Numbered from the stretch's first letter, positions 13,100 through 24,200 are shown. The stretch: 64,000 nucleotides of DNA from Phytophthora colocasiae (GCA_018806915.1 JAGKQI010000103.1:992001-1056000); one strand, 5' to 3'. Notes: generated by a model from the sequence alone, not told the origin. Program-made: numbers and translations.

Positions 13100-13765
13100 T
13101 CATGATGTCTCGACATTAACTTTGGTCTGAGCTTCCAGACGCGCTTTCTTAGCTGCAATCACTGCCTTTGTCGAGCCTTTCGGTCTTCCTCTAGGTCGCT
13201 TTACTGTCGGAGCAGCATTCGCTGATTCTCTCGGCTTTTTGTTTCGAGATCCTTTCGGTCTGCCTATTGGCTTCTTTCCAGTCTTGGCAGATCCCACCGC
13301 CACTGATATAGACCCACCCAGCTCCTTATTAGACCCTGACTCTGCTTCTGTGTTGCTCACTTGCTTTAAAGGGATCTTCATACTGCGCCGCGGCGTCGGA
13401 GCACGCACGTGGCGCAGCTGCATGCAGGAGAACGGGCACCGCTCCAAGCGGAAGCCGGAGCCGTCAAAGATCAGTAGGCAATCCGTCTCCTTGTGCTCCA
13501 CCATCTTTCCTTTAAAGCTCACGCCACCGGGCGCACCTGTGGACGAGCCCATGAGCACCTGTACACCGTTGGATCCGTCCACACCCACCAGTCCTGGCGT
13601 GCTCTTGTCTACGGACGCGGGCTGGAACTCATAGCCGAAGGACGTAAACACACTGCTGTGCTGCTGCTCATCTCCATTCTCTTCGGTGTCGAGCAGCGAC
13701 TGCCCTAGCGTCACGGGGTACTCGCAGTCGTCCAGCGGCGTCGGAGCTTCCTCGTCAGATGCCAT
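13100..13765 (-). CDS. EAF-domain (ELL-associated factor) protein with AT-hooks
   Basis: A single exon of 221 residues. Residues about 16-120 resemble the EAF N-terminal domain: YPVTLGQSL, then SFGYEFQPASVDKS, a GVSFKG-type strand, and a CLLIFDGSGFRLERC strand ending in LRHVR. The C-terminal third carries two AT-hook-like segments (GRPKGSRNKK and KRPRGRPKGS), followed by a Lys/Ala-rich tail. EAF proteins partner ELL in the super elongation complex and stimulate RNA polymerase II elongation in the nucleus. AT-hooks bind the minor groove of AT-rich DNA. I infer a chromatin-associated elongation factor. Animal EAFs have no AT-hooks that I know of, so the pairing is noteworthy. Confidence 0.75.
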   Translation of the reverse strand: MASDEEAPTPLDDCEYPVTLGQSLLDTEENGDEQQHSSVFTSFGYEFQPASVDKSTPGLVGVDGSNGVQVLMGSSTGAPGGVSFKGKMVEHKETDCLLIFDGSGFRLERCPFSCMQLRHVRAPTPRRSMKIPLKQVSNTEAESGSNKELGGSISVAVGSAKTGKKPIGRPKGSRNKKPRESANAAPTVKRPRGRPKGSTKAVIAAKKARLEAQTKVNVETS

Positions 13766-13863
13766 CGATGTTGCACCGCTTCGACAATTTGGCTGGTCAC
13801 GTGTTTTCAGCCAATGGCTGACGAGTTGAACGGTACACTATACCAATAGCACGTCAGTTCTGG

Positions 13864-14250
13864 TTAGGGCAAGGTTGAAAGTGCAAGTTCAACGAGCGAC
13901 CTGCAGTCCTGCAATCCTTCCAACCCCGTCAACTCTGCTTGCTGTCTCCATATGAAAAACCTGGAAAAGATAGCAAATCTTGCCTTCCAGGAGGAATAAC
14001 CCTCCATCCCTGCTGAGAACACTAATGACAGGTTTCCGGCGCCATTAAAATCTTGTTCGTCTTTCGCGTCGGCACCGCTTGCAACAGGATCTGCGATATC
14101 AACTTGACTTGAACCGAACCATTGTTGCATCGGCAGCTTAGCACGTAACGGATACAAGTGAGGCCCCACGAACCACCAAACTCCAACTCCAGCCAGAAAG
14201 CAAGCAACCCGCAGCCCGATCGTCCTCCTCGCTCTCATCGCCCAACCCAC
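13864..14250 (-). CDS. Hypothetical small protein with N-terminal membrane segment
   Basis: A 128-residue ORF starting MGWAMRARRTIGLRV, followed by one hydrophobic helix at about residues 14-30. A short basic/hydrophobic stretch and a polar C-terminus follow. The Arg-rich start plus one helix could anchor it in a mitochondrial or ER membrane, but I recognise no family. Its stop lies 98 bp upstream of the EAF-gene start on the same strand, and its start is divergent from the gene at 14490. The C-terminal half may be intronic; no strong splice pair was seen. Confidence 0.35.
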   Translation of the reverse strand: MGWAMRARRTIGLRVACFLAGVGVWWFVGPHLYPLRAKLPMQQWFGSSQVDIADPVASGADAKDEQDFNGAGNLSLVFSAGMEGYSSWKARFAIFSRFFIWRQQAELTGLEGLQDCRSLVELALSTLP

Positions 14251-14489
14251 GCGGAACCAACTGCATCATTGTGCGATCTGCCTCAGTGCGTCCAGAAGCT
14301 ATCATTAGCCGGAGCTGTCTGTCAATCAGTTCTCTGGTTCTTATAAGTTCGACTGACAGTTTGATCCGCTCACTCGGTCATTTTCCTGTTACACACCCGC
14401 CCGAAACGATCAGTACTGTACTCCCGTCACTTCTAAAGTGCCGCGTAGCACCACAAGATCCAAGTCGCTGTCACTTGACTGCAACCATC

Positions 14490-15356
14490 ATGGGGCTGGG
14501 CACCGTCACGCTGCTGGAGATTAACCAGGTTCCGACTGGCAAACGAATCGCCTACTGCCTCCCGTCGGGTGCGTTCATTTTCGTGGCAGACACGTGTGCC
14601 TCCGAGTTCGGAGCCGACAATGCCACAGACCTTTACGGCGCCAATTTGCTCCAGTACTTGACGCTCGGAGACGCTGAGAAGCTCGAGGACTTTCTTCGAG
14701 CACAGCAACAGCGCGGTGATGAAGTCATGTTTTCCCCGTCTCAACAGATGAGAATGGTGGTGAGGTTGTCGAGCAGCCCAAGTACTCAGCTATGGATACA
14801 TCTTTCAACGATCCCGCTCACGCTGCGAATGATGCGTTGTATCGACACCATCAGCTCTCTCAGTAACCCCCTCAGTCAATTCGCAAACTCGTCCAGTTTT
14901 GTACTCTCTGAGGACGAGTTTAGCTCCATGATGAGGAATCCTCCATCAGAAAGTCACATGTCAATGCTTGGAACAGGCCTTGCCGCGCATTCGCTTTCGG
15001 TTGACACGATGCCAGCGGAAGATGACGACGATTTGATGTTCATGGAGTTTGAAAATAGCTGTTTGTCCCCCACGAGCTTTACATCCATCGTACCGTTGGA
15101 ACTGAAGCACCGCCGCCCCAATTTTGCGATGACTCATATCCACTCCGACGACATCGGAACCGAAGAGACCAGTGGTGAAGAAGATCTCAAGGCGTCCTTG
15201 TCCAATCTGGCGTTTGAAGCCGATTGGTCTAGCGAGATGTTTGACGACGATGAGGCGCACGCTGTGTTCTCAGCCGAGCCAATCACCTCCACATCGGAAA
15301 ACTCGGATTCCATAGCAGCTAATGGCTCTAGCTTCCGTTCTGGACTCGTCATCTAA
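14490..15356 (+). CDS. Unrecognised protein, possible PAS-like N-terminal domain
   Basis: A single exon of 288 residues from the ATG at 14490, which has a good context (ACCATCATGG). An in-frame ATG at 14271 exists, but the sequence between reads like 5' UTR. Residues 1-110 (GTVTLLEINQVPTGKRIAYCLPSGAFIFVAD, in two parts, through QLWIHLSTIPL) have the alternating strand pattern and the position-of-change wording of a PAS fold. This is inference only. The remainder is Ser/Asp/Glu-rich and probably disordered. An Inr-like stretch TCATTTTCC lies about 105 bp upstream of the ATG. Function unknown. Confidence 0.6.
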   Translation: MGLGTVTLLEINQVPTGKRIAYCLPSGAFIFVADTCASEFGADNATDLYGANLLQYLTLGDAEKLEDFLRAQQQRGDEVMFSPSQQMRMVVRLSSSPSTQLWIHLSTIPLTLRMMRCIDTISSLSNPLSQFANSSSFVLSEDEFSSMMRNPPSESHMSMLGTGLAAHSLSVDTMPAEDDDDLMFMEFENSCLSPTSFTSIVPLELKHRRPNFAMTHIHSDDIGTEETSGEEDLKASLSNLAFEADWSSEMFDDDEAHAVFSAEPITSTSENSDSIAANGSSFRSGLVI

Positions 15357-16054
15357 AGTTTTACAGTGGATACTTCATCCACAGCATTCATCCTAATTTT
15401 CGTAATCTAAAGTCAGTACGTACATACGTGTGGTGGTGGTAACGATTAATACATCATGCGGTTCGCCATGCTTCATGTGAACGATTAAGCTGAATCACTG
15501 CTAGGCTATGTAGTATCTATGGAAGCCTTGAAGGCTGCCAAACGAAGCTTCCTCACGATTCTGAGCGACGGCTGAGCCAAACTCTTCTGGATTTGCCAAG
15601 CCCCCCACAAGCGGTCACCGGCGGCGTTACGGACCCACGTCTCCAGAGGCGACACGACGTCGCATCCGGCATGCTCCATCTGGTCAGCATACTGTCGGCC
15701 CACTATAACAACGTGCTTCTGCTGCCAATTCAAACGACGGCAGACACGTAGTGGATGTGGGTAGCATCAGACGCTACCCCCGAGTCTACCCCGGATGACC
15801 TGTCCAAGAAGAGGAAGACTCGCAGCCGAGACGTGAACGCCGCTGCGAACATGGAGAGAGCTAGCTCTCTCCTATCGGCGAGCCTTCGCCTGTCAGACTA
15901 CTGATGTTAAAGGCCCAAGAGTATCTAGGCTTTAGTTGTAGTTAGTAAACTACGGTAGATAGGCAAGCGGCCTCAGTAATTCAATATGTTGTCAGAAAGT
16001 TGCTCGAATGTTGTCTGTAACTTTGCAAAAGTCACACACTTTCACTTTTGCACA
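15357..16054. other. Intergenic with degraded transposon-like coding scraps
   Basis: Between the possible PAS gene and MED31 are two coding-like scraps. A 75-codon minus-strand ORF lies at 15506-15733 (MNWQQKHVVIVGRQ..). An ATG-less plus-strand open stretch of about 48 codons ends in TGA near 15903, with a KKRKTRSRD basic patch and ending LRLSDY. Neither resembles the flanking genes, and both look like ends of decayed mobile-element ORFs. The family was not recognised. Confidence 0.35.
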
Positions 16055-16509
16055 ATGAGCGCTAAGGTGGAGGTGCCTTCTAACGACATTCGCTTCCAGA
16101 TGGAGCTGGAGTTCATCCAGTGCCTCGCTAGCCCCGCCTACCTTAACTGTAAGGGCGTATCTCCTTTTTCCATTCTCTTTCCACGCTGTAACCTCCTCCT
16201 CTGCGCGCAGTCCTAGCCATCAACCGATACTTCGAGAACCCTGCCTTCATGAACTACCTGCAGTATCTCAAGTACTGGAAGCAACCGCAGTATGCAAAGT
16301 ACATCGTGTACCCACACTGTTTGGCCTTCCTGGATATGCTGGACGACGAGAGATTCCGCCAGATGATTGCACGCGAGGACTTCATGACTCTCGTACACGG
16401 CCAGCAGTTCTACCACTGGCAGACTTTCCTCAACAACAGGTCCGAGGGGAAACCTCCAGAGGCATCAGCAACCGAAACGCCAGCTGAAGCTTCAGCCGAG
16501 AGCAGTTAG
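16055..16509 (+). CDS. MED31: Mediator complex subunit 31
   Basis: Two exons (16055-16148, 16211-16509) give 130 residues. The SOH1/MED31 core is clear: RFQMELEFIQCLASPAYLN, the splice, then FLAINRYFENPAFMNYL and YLKYWKQPQYAKYIVYP, followed by the HGQQFYHWQTF block. MED31 is among the most conserved Mediator subunits. It sits in the middle module that bridges activators to RNA polymerase II. The 62-bp intron starts GTAAGG and ends GCGCAG; splicing joins LN to FLAIN as the family requires. The C-terminal 25 residues are an Ala/Glu/Ser-rich tail. The in-frame ATG at 15986 is not used, because the family starts near 16055. Confidence 0.93.
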
Positions 16510-16695
16510 ACTTGGTTGTTGGTCTCTTGACAATACAATACAACTCCATGGAATCAAGACAAATGGATGGCTAAACAAACTTGTTTGTCTCTAGCTGCAG
16601 AAGCAGACACGGTGGACGGGAAGGAGAGGGGGGCGTGAATTATACATGCCGCCCTTTGCTTGCCGTCAAACGTTGTTTGCTTTGACTGGAAGTAC

Positions 16696-19021
16696 TTAGA
16701 ACAAACCGATCACCTTACCCGTCTCAGTGTCAATATCGACGTCGTAGAAGCCTGGGCGCGTCGGAAGACCAGGAACCGTCATCATATCTCCACAGAGCAG
16801 ATAAACGAAACCTGCGCCCACCGACGCACGGATGTCGCGAACCGTGACGGAAAAGCCTGTGGGTACACCCTTCGCAGTCGGATCCGTGCTCAGACTTAAG
16901 TGGGTTTTCGCGCAGCACACAGGGAGATTGCCGTATCCCCGCTTCGAGTAAATCGCCAATTTCTTCTTAGCCTCCTCACTGAACTCGGCACCATCAGCTC
17001 CGTAAATCTCCTCTGTTTATCAGATAACGTGAAGTTAGTGATGTGCCCCAACAGAACAGAGATAGGAAAAGCAGGACAACGTACTGCAGATAACTTCGAA
17101 CTTTTCGGCAATGCTGAACTCGAGCGGGTACAGGAACTTGAATGGGCTTCCCTGTGCACGCATCTTGTCGCAAGAAGTAATGACAGTGCGACCCAAGTCC
17201 TTGGCTCCCTTGCCACCCTCAGCCCAGTGGTTACTCTCCACAGCAGCAGTGGCACCAGCCTCCATCGCCTTCTGCTTCACAAGCTCCACCTCACGGGGGG
17301 TGTCCTGTGCGAAAACGTTGACAGCAACAACAACCGCGACACCGAACTTCAGTGCGTTTCGAATGTGGTGTTGCATGTTGGTGCATCCACGCTCCAGCAT
17401 TTCGAGGTTCTCCTCGACATACACAGGATCCAGCTGGTACGACAAAGCAAGCAATTAGTCGTGAATAAACCATGGTTACTACTGGAGCTCAGAATCCTTA
17501 CCGGCTTACCAGCGACCACATTGGGGCCACCACCGTGCATCTTAAGCGCACGAATCGTAGAAACGAGAACCACGCATTGTGGAGTAAGGCCACTCGTACG
17601 ACACTTGATGTTGAAGAACTTTTCCATGCCAATGTCGGCACCGAATCCACACTCAGTAACCACAAATCCATCTTCGCCTGCGAGCTTGAGAGCCATCTGG
17701 TCGGCGATAATAGACGAGTTTCCGTGCGCGATGTTGGCGAACGGACCAGCATGCACGAAGACGGGGGTTCCTTCCACCGTCTGCATGAGTGTGGGCAGGA
17801 TCGCATCCTTCATGAGCACAGCCAAAGCACCACCAACTCCCAGGTCGTCAGCCGTCACAGGTTCACCATCGCGGCTCATGCCGATGACGATGCGTCCAAG
17901 ACGCTCGCGCATGTCGGCCATACTCGTCGTAAGCGCCAAGATAGCCATGATCTCGCTCGCCACGGTAATGTCAAAGCCAGTCTTGCGGGTTTGTCCCTTT
18001 TCAGCGGGACCGGCACCCACGACCACTTGACGCAGGAATCGGTCGCACGTGTCGAGCACCCGCTGCCACGTGATCGTGTCCGGGTCGATGTCCAGACGAG
18101 CAAACTTGTGGATCTCTTCGTCCGTGAGGTCGTTGGGCGACAGCTTGGTAATGCCCAGCTTCTGCAGTCGCTTGAGCATGACAGGAGAGAATTTGCGGGA
18201 TCCATCCTTGGACGTCGGGCACAGACGACGGAACAATGCCTTGTCCGATTGTGCATTCTCGTGGAACATACGAGTATCAATGGCAGCAGCCAACTACAGG
18301 AGCAGCGCAAGAGAGGATAAGTCAATGCGTAGGCATACACAGTCAATCCATAAACTACTCACCAAGTTGTTTGCAGCAGTGATAGCATGGATATCTCCTG
18401 TCAGATGGCTGTAATAATGTACACAAGAAGTGTCAGCACAGATCTTCCAACTGTACCACAAATATCACGTACAGGTTAAACTCGTCCATAGGAATAACCT
18501 GAGCATAGCCTCCACCAGCAGCACCGCCCTTGACACCAAACGTGGGTCCTTGCGATGGCTGGCGGATGCAAGCAAACGCCTTCTTGTCGAGATGAGCACC
18601 CAGCGCCTGGCACAGTCTATTCAAATCAAGCACATCTTTATTAGCTCCAAAGATCAACGCCTTCCCTGCTCATCCACACTTACCCAATGGTAGTGGTGCT
18701 CTTGCCTTCTCCCAGAGGCGTCGGAGTGATTCCCGTTACCACAACGTAGTTGCCATTAGGCTGGTCTTTGAGACGTTCACGAACATCCAGGGAGATCTTG
18801 GCCTTGGTCGATCCGTACGGCACCACCTCTTCAGGCAGCTACAGCAATAACAACACATAAGGGTTAAATACCGACAAAAGTCTCCCTTACGACTGAAAGT
18901 ATCTTACGATTCCAGCGGCCTGAGCGATTTCCGTGATGGTCAACGGCGCGATGGCATCACTGATGGCGATATCGGACGGCACGGGCTGGAGCAACTGCTC
19001 AGGCTTGAGTTGGCGCGGCAT
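16696..19021 (-). CDS. Monofunctional formate-tetrahydrofolate ligase
   Basis: Seven exons (19021-18908, 18838-18684, 18616-18473, 18408-18363, 18293-17502, 17433-17085, 17012-16696) total 1917 nt, 638 residues plus stop. The ATP loop [12 protein letters not shown] lies near residues 78-89. [55 protein letters not shown] and [10 protein letters not shown] blocks follow, and the protein ends GKVIGLF. The enzyme makes 10-formyl-THF from formate, ATP and THF, feeding purine synthesis and one-carbon transfer. There is no dehydrogenase/cyclohydrolase domain, so this is the monofunctional form known from bacteria and plants, not the trifunctional animal C1-THF synthase. No clear targeting peptide is visible, so it is probably cytosolic. 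Confidence 0.95.
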
Positions 19022-19362
19022 CTTGGCAGGTGTAGGAAGGGGGCAGTGGTGGGTCTTGCTAGTCGCTCGCGAGTCTGTTGAACACTGCGCCACGGTCCGT
19101 TTGATGAGTCGGTGGACGGCGTGTTGCGGCCTATGTGACGTGGTGGCTGGCCAATGACAGCTCGCCAAGGGAACGGCTTCGGCGGTGGCTTGGATGCAGC
19201 ATTTGATTACACGAACTCTCATCATTGAAGAAACGCGCTGCAACCGAAGACCTTCGGCTCGAGTACAAGTGCTTCAACCAGGTTTAGTTGTATTGTAACA
19301 AGTTTTACGACTGTATATGAGTAGATCGGAGAGGGAGGTTGTCGTACAAGTAACGTTAGTTT
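19022..19362. other. Upstream region of formate-THF ligase up to retrotransposon edge
   Basis: This stretch of 341 bp holds the promoter/5' UTR of the minus-strand ligase gene. No motif was recognised. Its last four bases (GTTT, 19359-19362) are the left copy of the retrotransposon target duplication. Confidence 0.6.
19359..19362. repeat. Target-site duplication (left copy), GTTT
   Basis: The four bases GTTT directly precede the left LTR and recur directly after the right LTR at 29621-29624. Ty3/gypsy duplications are usually 4-6 bp. Confidence 0.7.
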
Positions 19363-20294
19363 TGTAACAGGTTTATTCTCTCACTGCCAGTCAGTGGGTC
19401 GTCGCTCGTGTGCTGCGCTGGGTGGTGTGCCCAAGGATCGGGTGTCGAAGGACACTCTTCAACGTCAACTGGTCGTCTCCTGGCTCGGTTCACCGCGCCG
19501 GCTCGTTCGTCGTTCGTCAACGAAGAACTTGCCTACTTATATTAACGTATGTGAATATACACTACGCTCGTCTCTTTCGTTCGTCTCTTTCGTTCGTCTC
19601 TTTCGTTCGTGCCTGCGCTTTCAGACGTAAACGTATACAGCTTCCCTGGTTGTCCCTCAGTCCCGTGACACCTGCTTCGGGCCGTACCAATCGAACCGTT
19701 GTCCGCTATTGGCTGCCACAGACGCCACCGCCTGAGAACCCAACTAGTTCTACTGATCCGCCTGGTCGCTCAGCTATGCAGCAGCTCGCTCGCTACTGAC
19801 TTCGTTCGTCGTTTAGAGCGGGTCCTCGGACTCCACTCGTGGTTGTCTCCACTTCGTTCGTCGTTTAGAGCGGTCCCGTTGGACGCCACTCGTTGTTGTC
19901 TCAACCTTCAGTAGCTCTTAGCCACTGGCTTCGTTCGTCGTTTGTAAGCAGTTCCCTCAGGTTCCACTTGTGGTTGTCTCCACCTTCAGCTACACTTCAC
20001 TGGTCGTTCGTCGTTTGGAGTGGGTCTCGCGACTCCTTCCTACTTGGTCAATTCGCAACTGCTTCCCACCCGGTCGATTCGAGACTAACTGTCCAGTCCG
20101 CCATTGCGTTCGTCTGGCATCCCAGTCAGTCGTAGCTTCAACGCAGGCCTGTCTGCCTGCATGTTCGCGAGCGTCTCTCTCATTGGTGCTCCAGCGAGTC
20201 ACTTCGAAGTCACTGGTAGGATTCTTCCATGCCTTGGCTGCTGTGGGACGGTAGATCCCAGATCCGCGCCCTTCTGCAAGTCAGGCATATTACA
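19363..20294 (-). repeat. 3' LTR of the Ty3/gypsy element
   Basis: This 932-bp copy matches 28689-29620 at an offset of 9,326 bp. It starts TGTAACAGG and ends CATATTACA on the plus strand. It contains a 13-bp unit TCGTCTCTTTCGT repeated about three times in tandem (around 19567-19612). A looser motif containing TTCGTTCGTCGTTT also recurs several times (around 19801-20020). Several short ORFs in it are duplicated exactly in the other LTR and are not genes. Confidence 0.95.
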
Positions 20295-21297
20295 CGCCTC
20301 CATCCACTCCAAGGTCTTCCACGACCTTGCCGCGGTTAAACAAGTCTTCGTACTCAGCGACAGAATACCATCGTCCTCCACCGTCATTTGATTCGTGTCG
20401 GCCACTGCCGTGTCCAGTTCCGTGTTGCTGCTGCGTTCGTGTACCGGCGGGCCGTAACTGGTACTCCAACACGTATTGTCCAGCTCTGTTTCTTCTTCGT
20501 CGTCGGCAAACTTCCACCAAGAGTTCGTCGTTGGTGTTGGCCACGCCCTCGTTTGCCACTGCCGTCGCATTTCGTTTCTCACCTCGTCTCGGAATCGCTG
20601 TGTTAACAAGAGCCGTCGCTGCTCGTGCAGTCGGTTCTGTCGCCTCGTCATCGTTTTTCCGTGAGCACTCATCTTCATACTCAAGCTGCTCCTCCAGATC
20701 TCGAGCTGCTGCTTCCAAAAGCACCGTCGGTCGCCGATACGTCGCAAGAAACGACACGTGAGCTATAAATTGCTCGTGTTCTGGGCCGTCATCCTCTCGT
20801 TCAACCAAGAAATTCTCGTAACCGGCCGATTCCACTACTCGTAGAGGTCCTATCCATTGATGTACGAACTTGGAAGCTTTAGGGCCTCTCGGAGGTCGGA
20901 ACATCCAAACTCGATCACCTGGCGAAAATTCTCGTTTCACGCGCACTTTCCTATCGTAGTAACGAGCTTGCCGTTGCTGCTCTCGTATTCTCGCTCGTTC
21001 TGCACATTCGTGAGCAACTTTCAACGTATCCAAGAGCTTCTGATGATGTTTAACCAGATCACCAGCCTCCGTAACTCGTGTAGCGCGTAGAAGTTCGTTG
21101 GGAGCTCGTAGCCGTCGTCGCATCATCAGTTCATTTGGCGAAAGTAACACAGTGGAGTGACGTCCCGAGTTATACGCGTACACGGCGTAGTCCACCCACG
21201 TGTCCCAGTCTCGTTGTCGTTCATCGCTCATGTAGGTTGCCACACAGTCCTTCCACGTCCTGTGAAATCTCTCTACAAGTCCTATCATTTGTGGCCT
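20290..21297 (-). CDS. Pol C-terminal part: integrase end with chromodomain-like tail
   Basis: This continues the frame of the pol ORF past the TAA at 21298-21300. It opens with three codons and then the catalytic-Glu block GLVERFHRTWK. An integrase C-terminal segment follows (FSPGDRVWMFRPP, FVHQWIGPLRV). A disordered Arg/Gln-rich region follows that. The end (ELLVEVCRRRR .. QYVLEYQL .. RWYSVAEYEDL) has the spacing of a chromodomain, as in chromoviruses; this last point is inference. The stop codon TAA at 20290-20292 is made of LTR bases. Confidence 0.8.
   Translation of the reverse strand, partial: RPQMIGLVERFHRTWKDCVATYMSDERQRDWDTWVDYAVYAYNSGRHSTVLLSPNELMMRRRLRAPNELLRATRVTEAGDLVKHHQKLLDTLKVAHECAERARIREQQRQARYYDRKVRVKREFSPGDRVWMFRPPRGPKASKFVHQWIGPLRVVESAGYENFLVEREDDGPEHEQFIAHVSFLATYRRPTVLLEAAARDLEEQLEYEDECSRKNDDEATEPTARAATALVNTAIPRRGEKRNATAVANEGVANTNDELLVEVCRRRRRNRAGQYVLEYQLRPAGTRTQQQHGTGHGSGRHESNDGGGRWYSVAEYEDLFNRGKVVEDLGVDGGV
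20295..20310 (-). other. Probable polypurine tract next to 3' LTR
   Basis: On the minus strand the 16 bases before the 3' LTR read GGAGTGGATGGAGGCG, a mostly purine stretch in the place where plus-strand priming starts. It also codes for the last residues of pol. Confidence 0.5.
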
Positions 21298-24200
21298 TTA
21301 GGTAACGGGTTTGATCTGCTGTGCCTGTAGCAGTATCACCAATTCTTCGATCACTTTCCCCACTAACTCGGGTGCACCGTCCGTTAAAATCTCTCGAAAT
21401 GGTCCAAACCGAAGCACTACCTGCTTCATCAGAAACTCGGCAATGTTTTCTGCTGCATGGTCTTTCACTGCAATCGCAACTGCATAACGCGTCACATATT
21501 CCACTGCGGCGATCACGTATCGTTCTCCTCCGTCAGTAGCTGGTAGCGGGCCTGCTACATCAAGTGCCCATCGGTCACCGACATCACCTCCTCGAATACT
21601 TCTTAATGGCGGCACTACTTCACGTGGGCGCGCCTTTCGGCTTCCGCATTCCTGGCATCCGAGTACCCATCGTCGCACTTCGTCTCTCAACTTCGGCCAC
21701 CAATACTGCTGCGCAATCCTCGCATACGTGTGAGCTGCACGGAGATGTCCTGACCATACGCTGTCGTGACACTCCTTGAACACCGTTGCCCATAATGCTG
21801 GTGGAAGTACAATCCTTCGTTGATTCGGCGCCTCTATCACAACCAGGCCAAACACCTTACTGATAGCCCGTCCGTGAAAAGTTCCAGCTCGTAACATTTG
21901 CTGTACCATCTTACTTTTCGACTGTTCATCCATGATCTCTGCATCGGTTAGTTGTAGCGTTGGTTCCTTCATTCGTTGGCGTCGTACGGCTGCTACATCA
22001 CGTTCTCGATGTGAATCTCCACTCGAAGGTCTTGCACGTGGCTGCAAGGTGTCATCCGTTTCGTCTTCAATGGGGTTCCGCCGTACTGCGTCGAGTTCGT
22101 AGCTTCTTGCATCATCATCCGTAGCTGGACGTGGTGAATCACTCACACCTTCTCCCGATTCTCGTGTCATCCTCCCGTCATCACGGGCAATCCCGGAACG
22201 CGTCGCTTTCGTACTCGTCTTTGGGTCCGTTCGTACTTCGCCTGACTTATCACCGCCACTTGACATGCCGTCGGCCCAAGTCACCGTCTTTCGTTGCTTC
22301 CGTTTCCTATTGGTGCTGTCACTCGTCGTTGCTGCTATCGCTCTATTCGCCGTTGGTTCCGTGGCTGGAGTGGTTCCCGTCGTTGCTGATGGTGTTTCCG
22401 ACGTTCTCGTAGTAGTCGCTGATCTCGACGTCACCGTTGATACTGCCAATGGTGCTGGTGCCGTCGTGTCCGTCGCTGCTGAACCCACCGTTGCACGTTC
22501 CGTCACTTCAGCCACTCCCGTCATTAATGCTCTCTTCGTTGCCGGTCTGACTGCTGAAGTTACCATAGTCGTCGTCGGTCCCGGTGCTGGAATCATTGTG
22601 ACGGCTACTTCATCTGTTCTTATGGTAGTTGCGTCATTACCGTCGCCGGGTTTTCTCGCGTCAGGCTCCCCTTCGTCCGACACCAACGATTCTTTGATCG
22701 CCGCCTGTTCTCTCCTACGTTTTTCACCTCTCGTCATCGGGCGTTCAGCGTTGTTCGTTGCGGACTTCGCTGGTCGTTTGCCTGTTGGTCGCCCTGCTCG
22801 ACGTCTCCTTTCCTCGTTACGCTTTGGCTCTGTTGAACCCGGAGGTTCCACAGTGGCATCCACGATCGTGCTGACTAATTGCTCGATTACCGCGCTTACT
22901 TCTTCGTCCGGCGTACTCGCTTCCTTGCTCTGGTCGTTCGTCACCGGTTCTAGAGCACCCGTCGTGTGTTCGTCGTGCGTTGCAACTTCCATCCGCGTAA
23001 CCTCGCCCGTGTTCATGACGGTTCGTTGGGTCGTTCGTGATGGCTTCTCTCGTCGCGCTCGTCGTTGCCTTCCTATCGCTGCTCGTACCGTAGCTGCTAC
23101 TGGCGCCCTCGATAATGCATCGGCGACCACATTCGTGGGGCCCGGTCGATAGTGCACTTCGAAATCAAATTCTTGCAAGGTAAGTGCCCATCGATGCAGT
23201 TTTCCAGTTAAGTGTGGACTCGTCATCAGCCATTTTAACGCAGCATGATCCGTGATGATCTCGAACTTGCGTCCATACAGGTAAGGCCTGAAGAGCTTAA
23301 TGGCCCACACGACAGCAAAACATTCCAACTCCGTGATCCCGTACTTTCCTTCTGTCTCACTGTTCACTTTACTGGCGAACGCTACTGGTTGCCAACCTTC
23401 ACCTTGATCCTGCATCAGACATGCACCCAATCCAACCTTACTCGCGTCTGTCACTACTCGAAATGGTAGCCGAAAGTCTGGGTAAATGAGCAGAGGCTTC
23501 GCAGTTAATATGTCCTTCACGCGTTCGAAAGCTGTCTTCTGTGCATCTCCCCATTCCCAGGCAACGCTTTTCCGTAACAGCTTCGTGATAGGCGCCATGA
23601 TCGTACCAAATCCACTAACGAATCGTCGATAATAACCAGCCAAGTGAGCAAACCTCTTCGCTTCTACAGCATCGCTAGGCGTCGGGAAGTCTCGTACCGC
23701 AGAAACTAACCGGTCCAATGGTCTAACTCCGTCGCTGCTGAGTTCGTGGCCCAAGTACTCCATTGTTTGGGTCGCGAATTTGCACTTCTTCAGTTTGAGT
23801 GTAAGCCCCGCTCTCTCCAACCGTTCTAACACCGCAGCTAATTCTACAATGTGTCGCTCGATGCCACCTCGCGTAAAAACTACGATGTCGTCTAGATACA
23901 CCAAACAAGTAGACCAAGTGAGGCCCCTTAACACTCCATTCATTAGTCGTTGAAATGTCGATGGTGCATTCGTTAATCCGAAGGGCATTCGTACAAACCG
24001 GTACAGCCCTCTCTTAGTGGTGAAAGCTGTCTTGTCACGATCTTCAGGTGCTACTAGGATCTGCCAATACCCTGCTCGAAGATCCAACGTTGTGAACAAC
24101 AAGGCACCACCTAATGCCTCTAAAGTTTCGTCAATTCGCGGAAGAGGGTAAACATCCTTCTTAGTGATCTTATTGAGGGCTCTGTAATCGACACAGAAGC

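Noticed and set aside
14271..14489. N-terminal extension of the PAS-like protein to the ATG at 14271
   Set aside because: The added residues look like translated 5' UTR; the ATG at 14490 has better context and starts the ordered region.
16900..18030. Plus-strand ORF of 376 codons opposite formate-THF ligase
   Set aside because: It crosses all introns of the real gene in antisense and has no recognisable family.
19567..19612. Short regular repeats that might suggest a CRISPR-like array
   Set aside because: Tandem 13-bp units without unique spacers, inside an LTR of a eukaryotic retrotransposon.
19394..20391. Series of ORFs in the left LTR, repeated at 28720-29660
   Set aside because: They are non-coding LTR sequence duplicated in both LTRs; none has a domain.
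22265..23152. Plus-strand ORF of 295 codons
   Set aside because: It is antisense to the Thr/Ala-rich linker of pol; low-complexity composition explains the open frame and no domain is visible.
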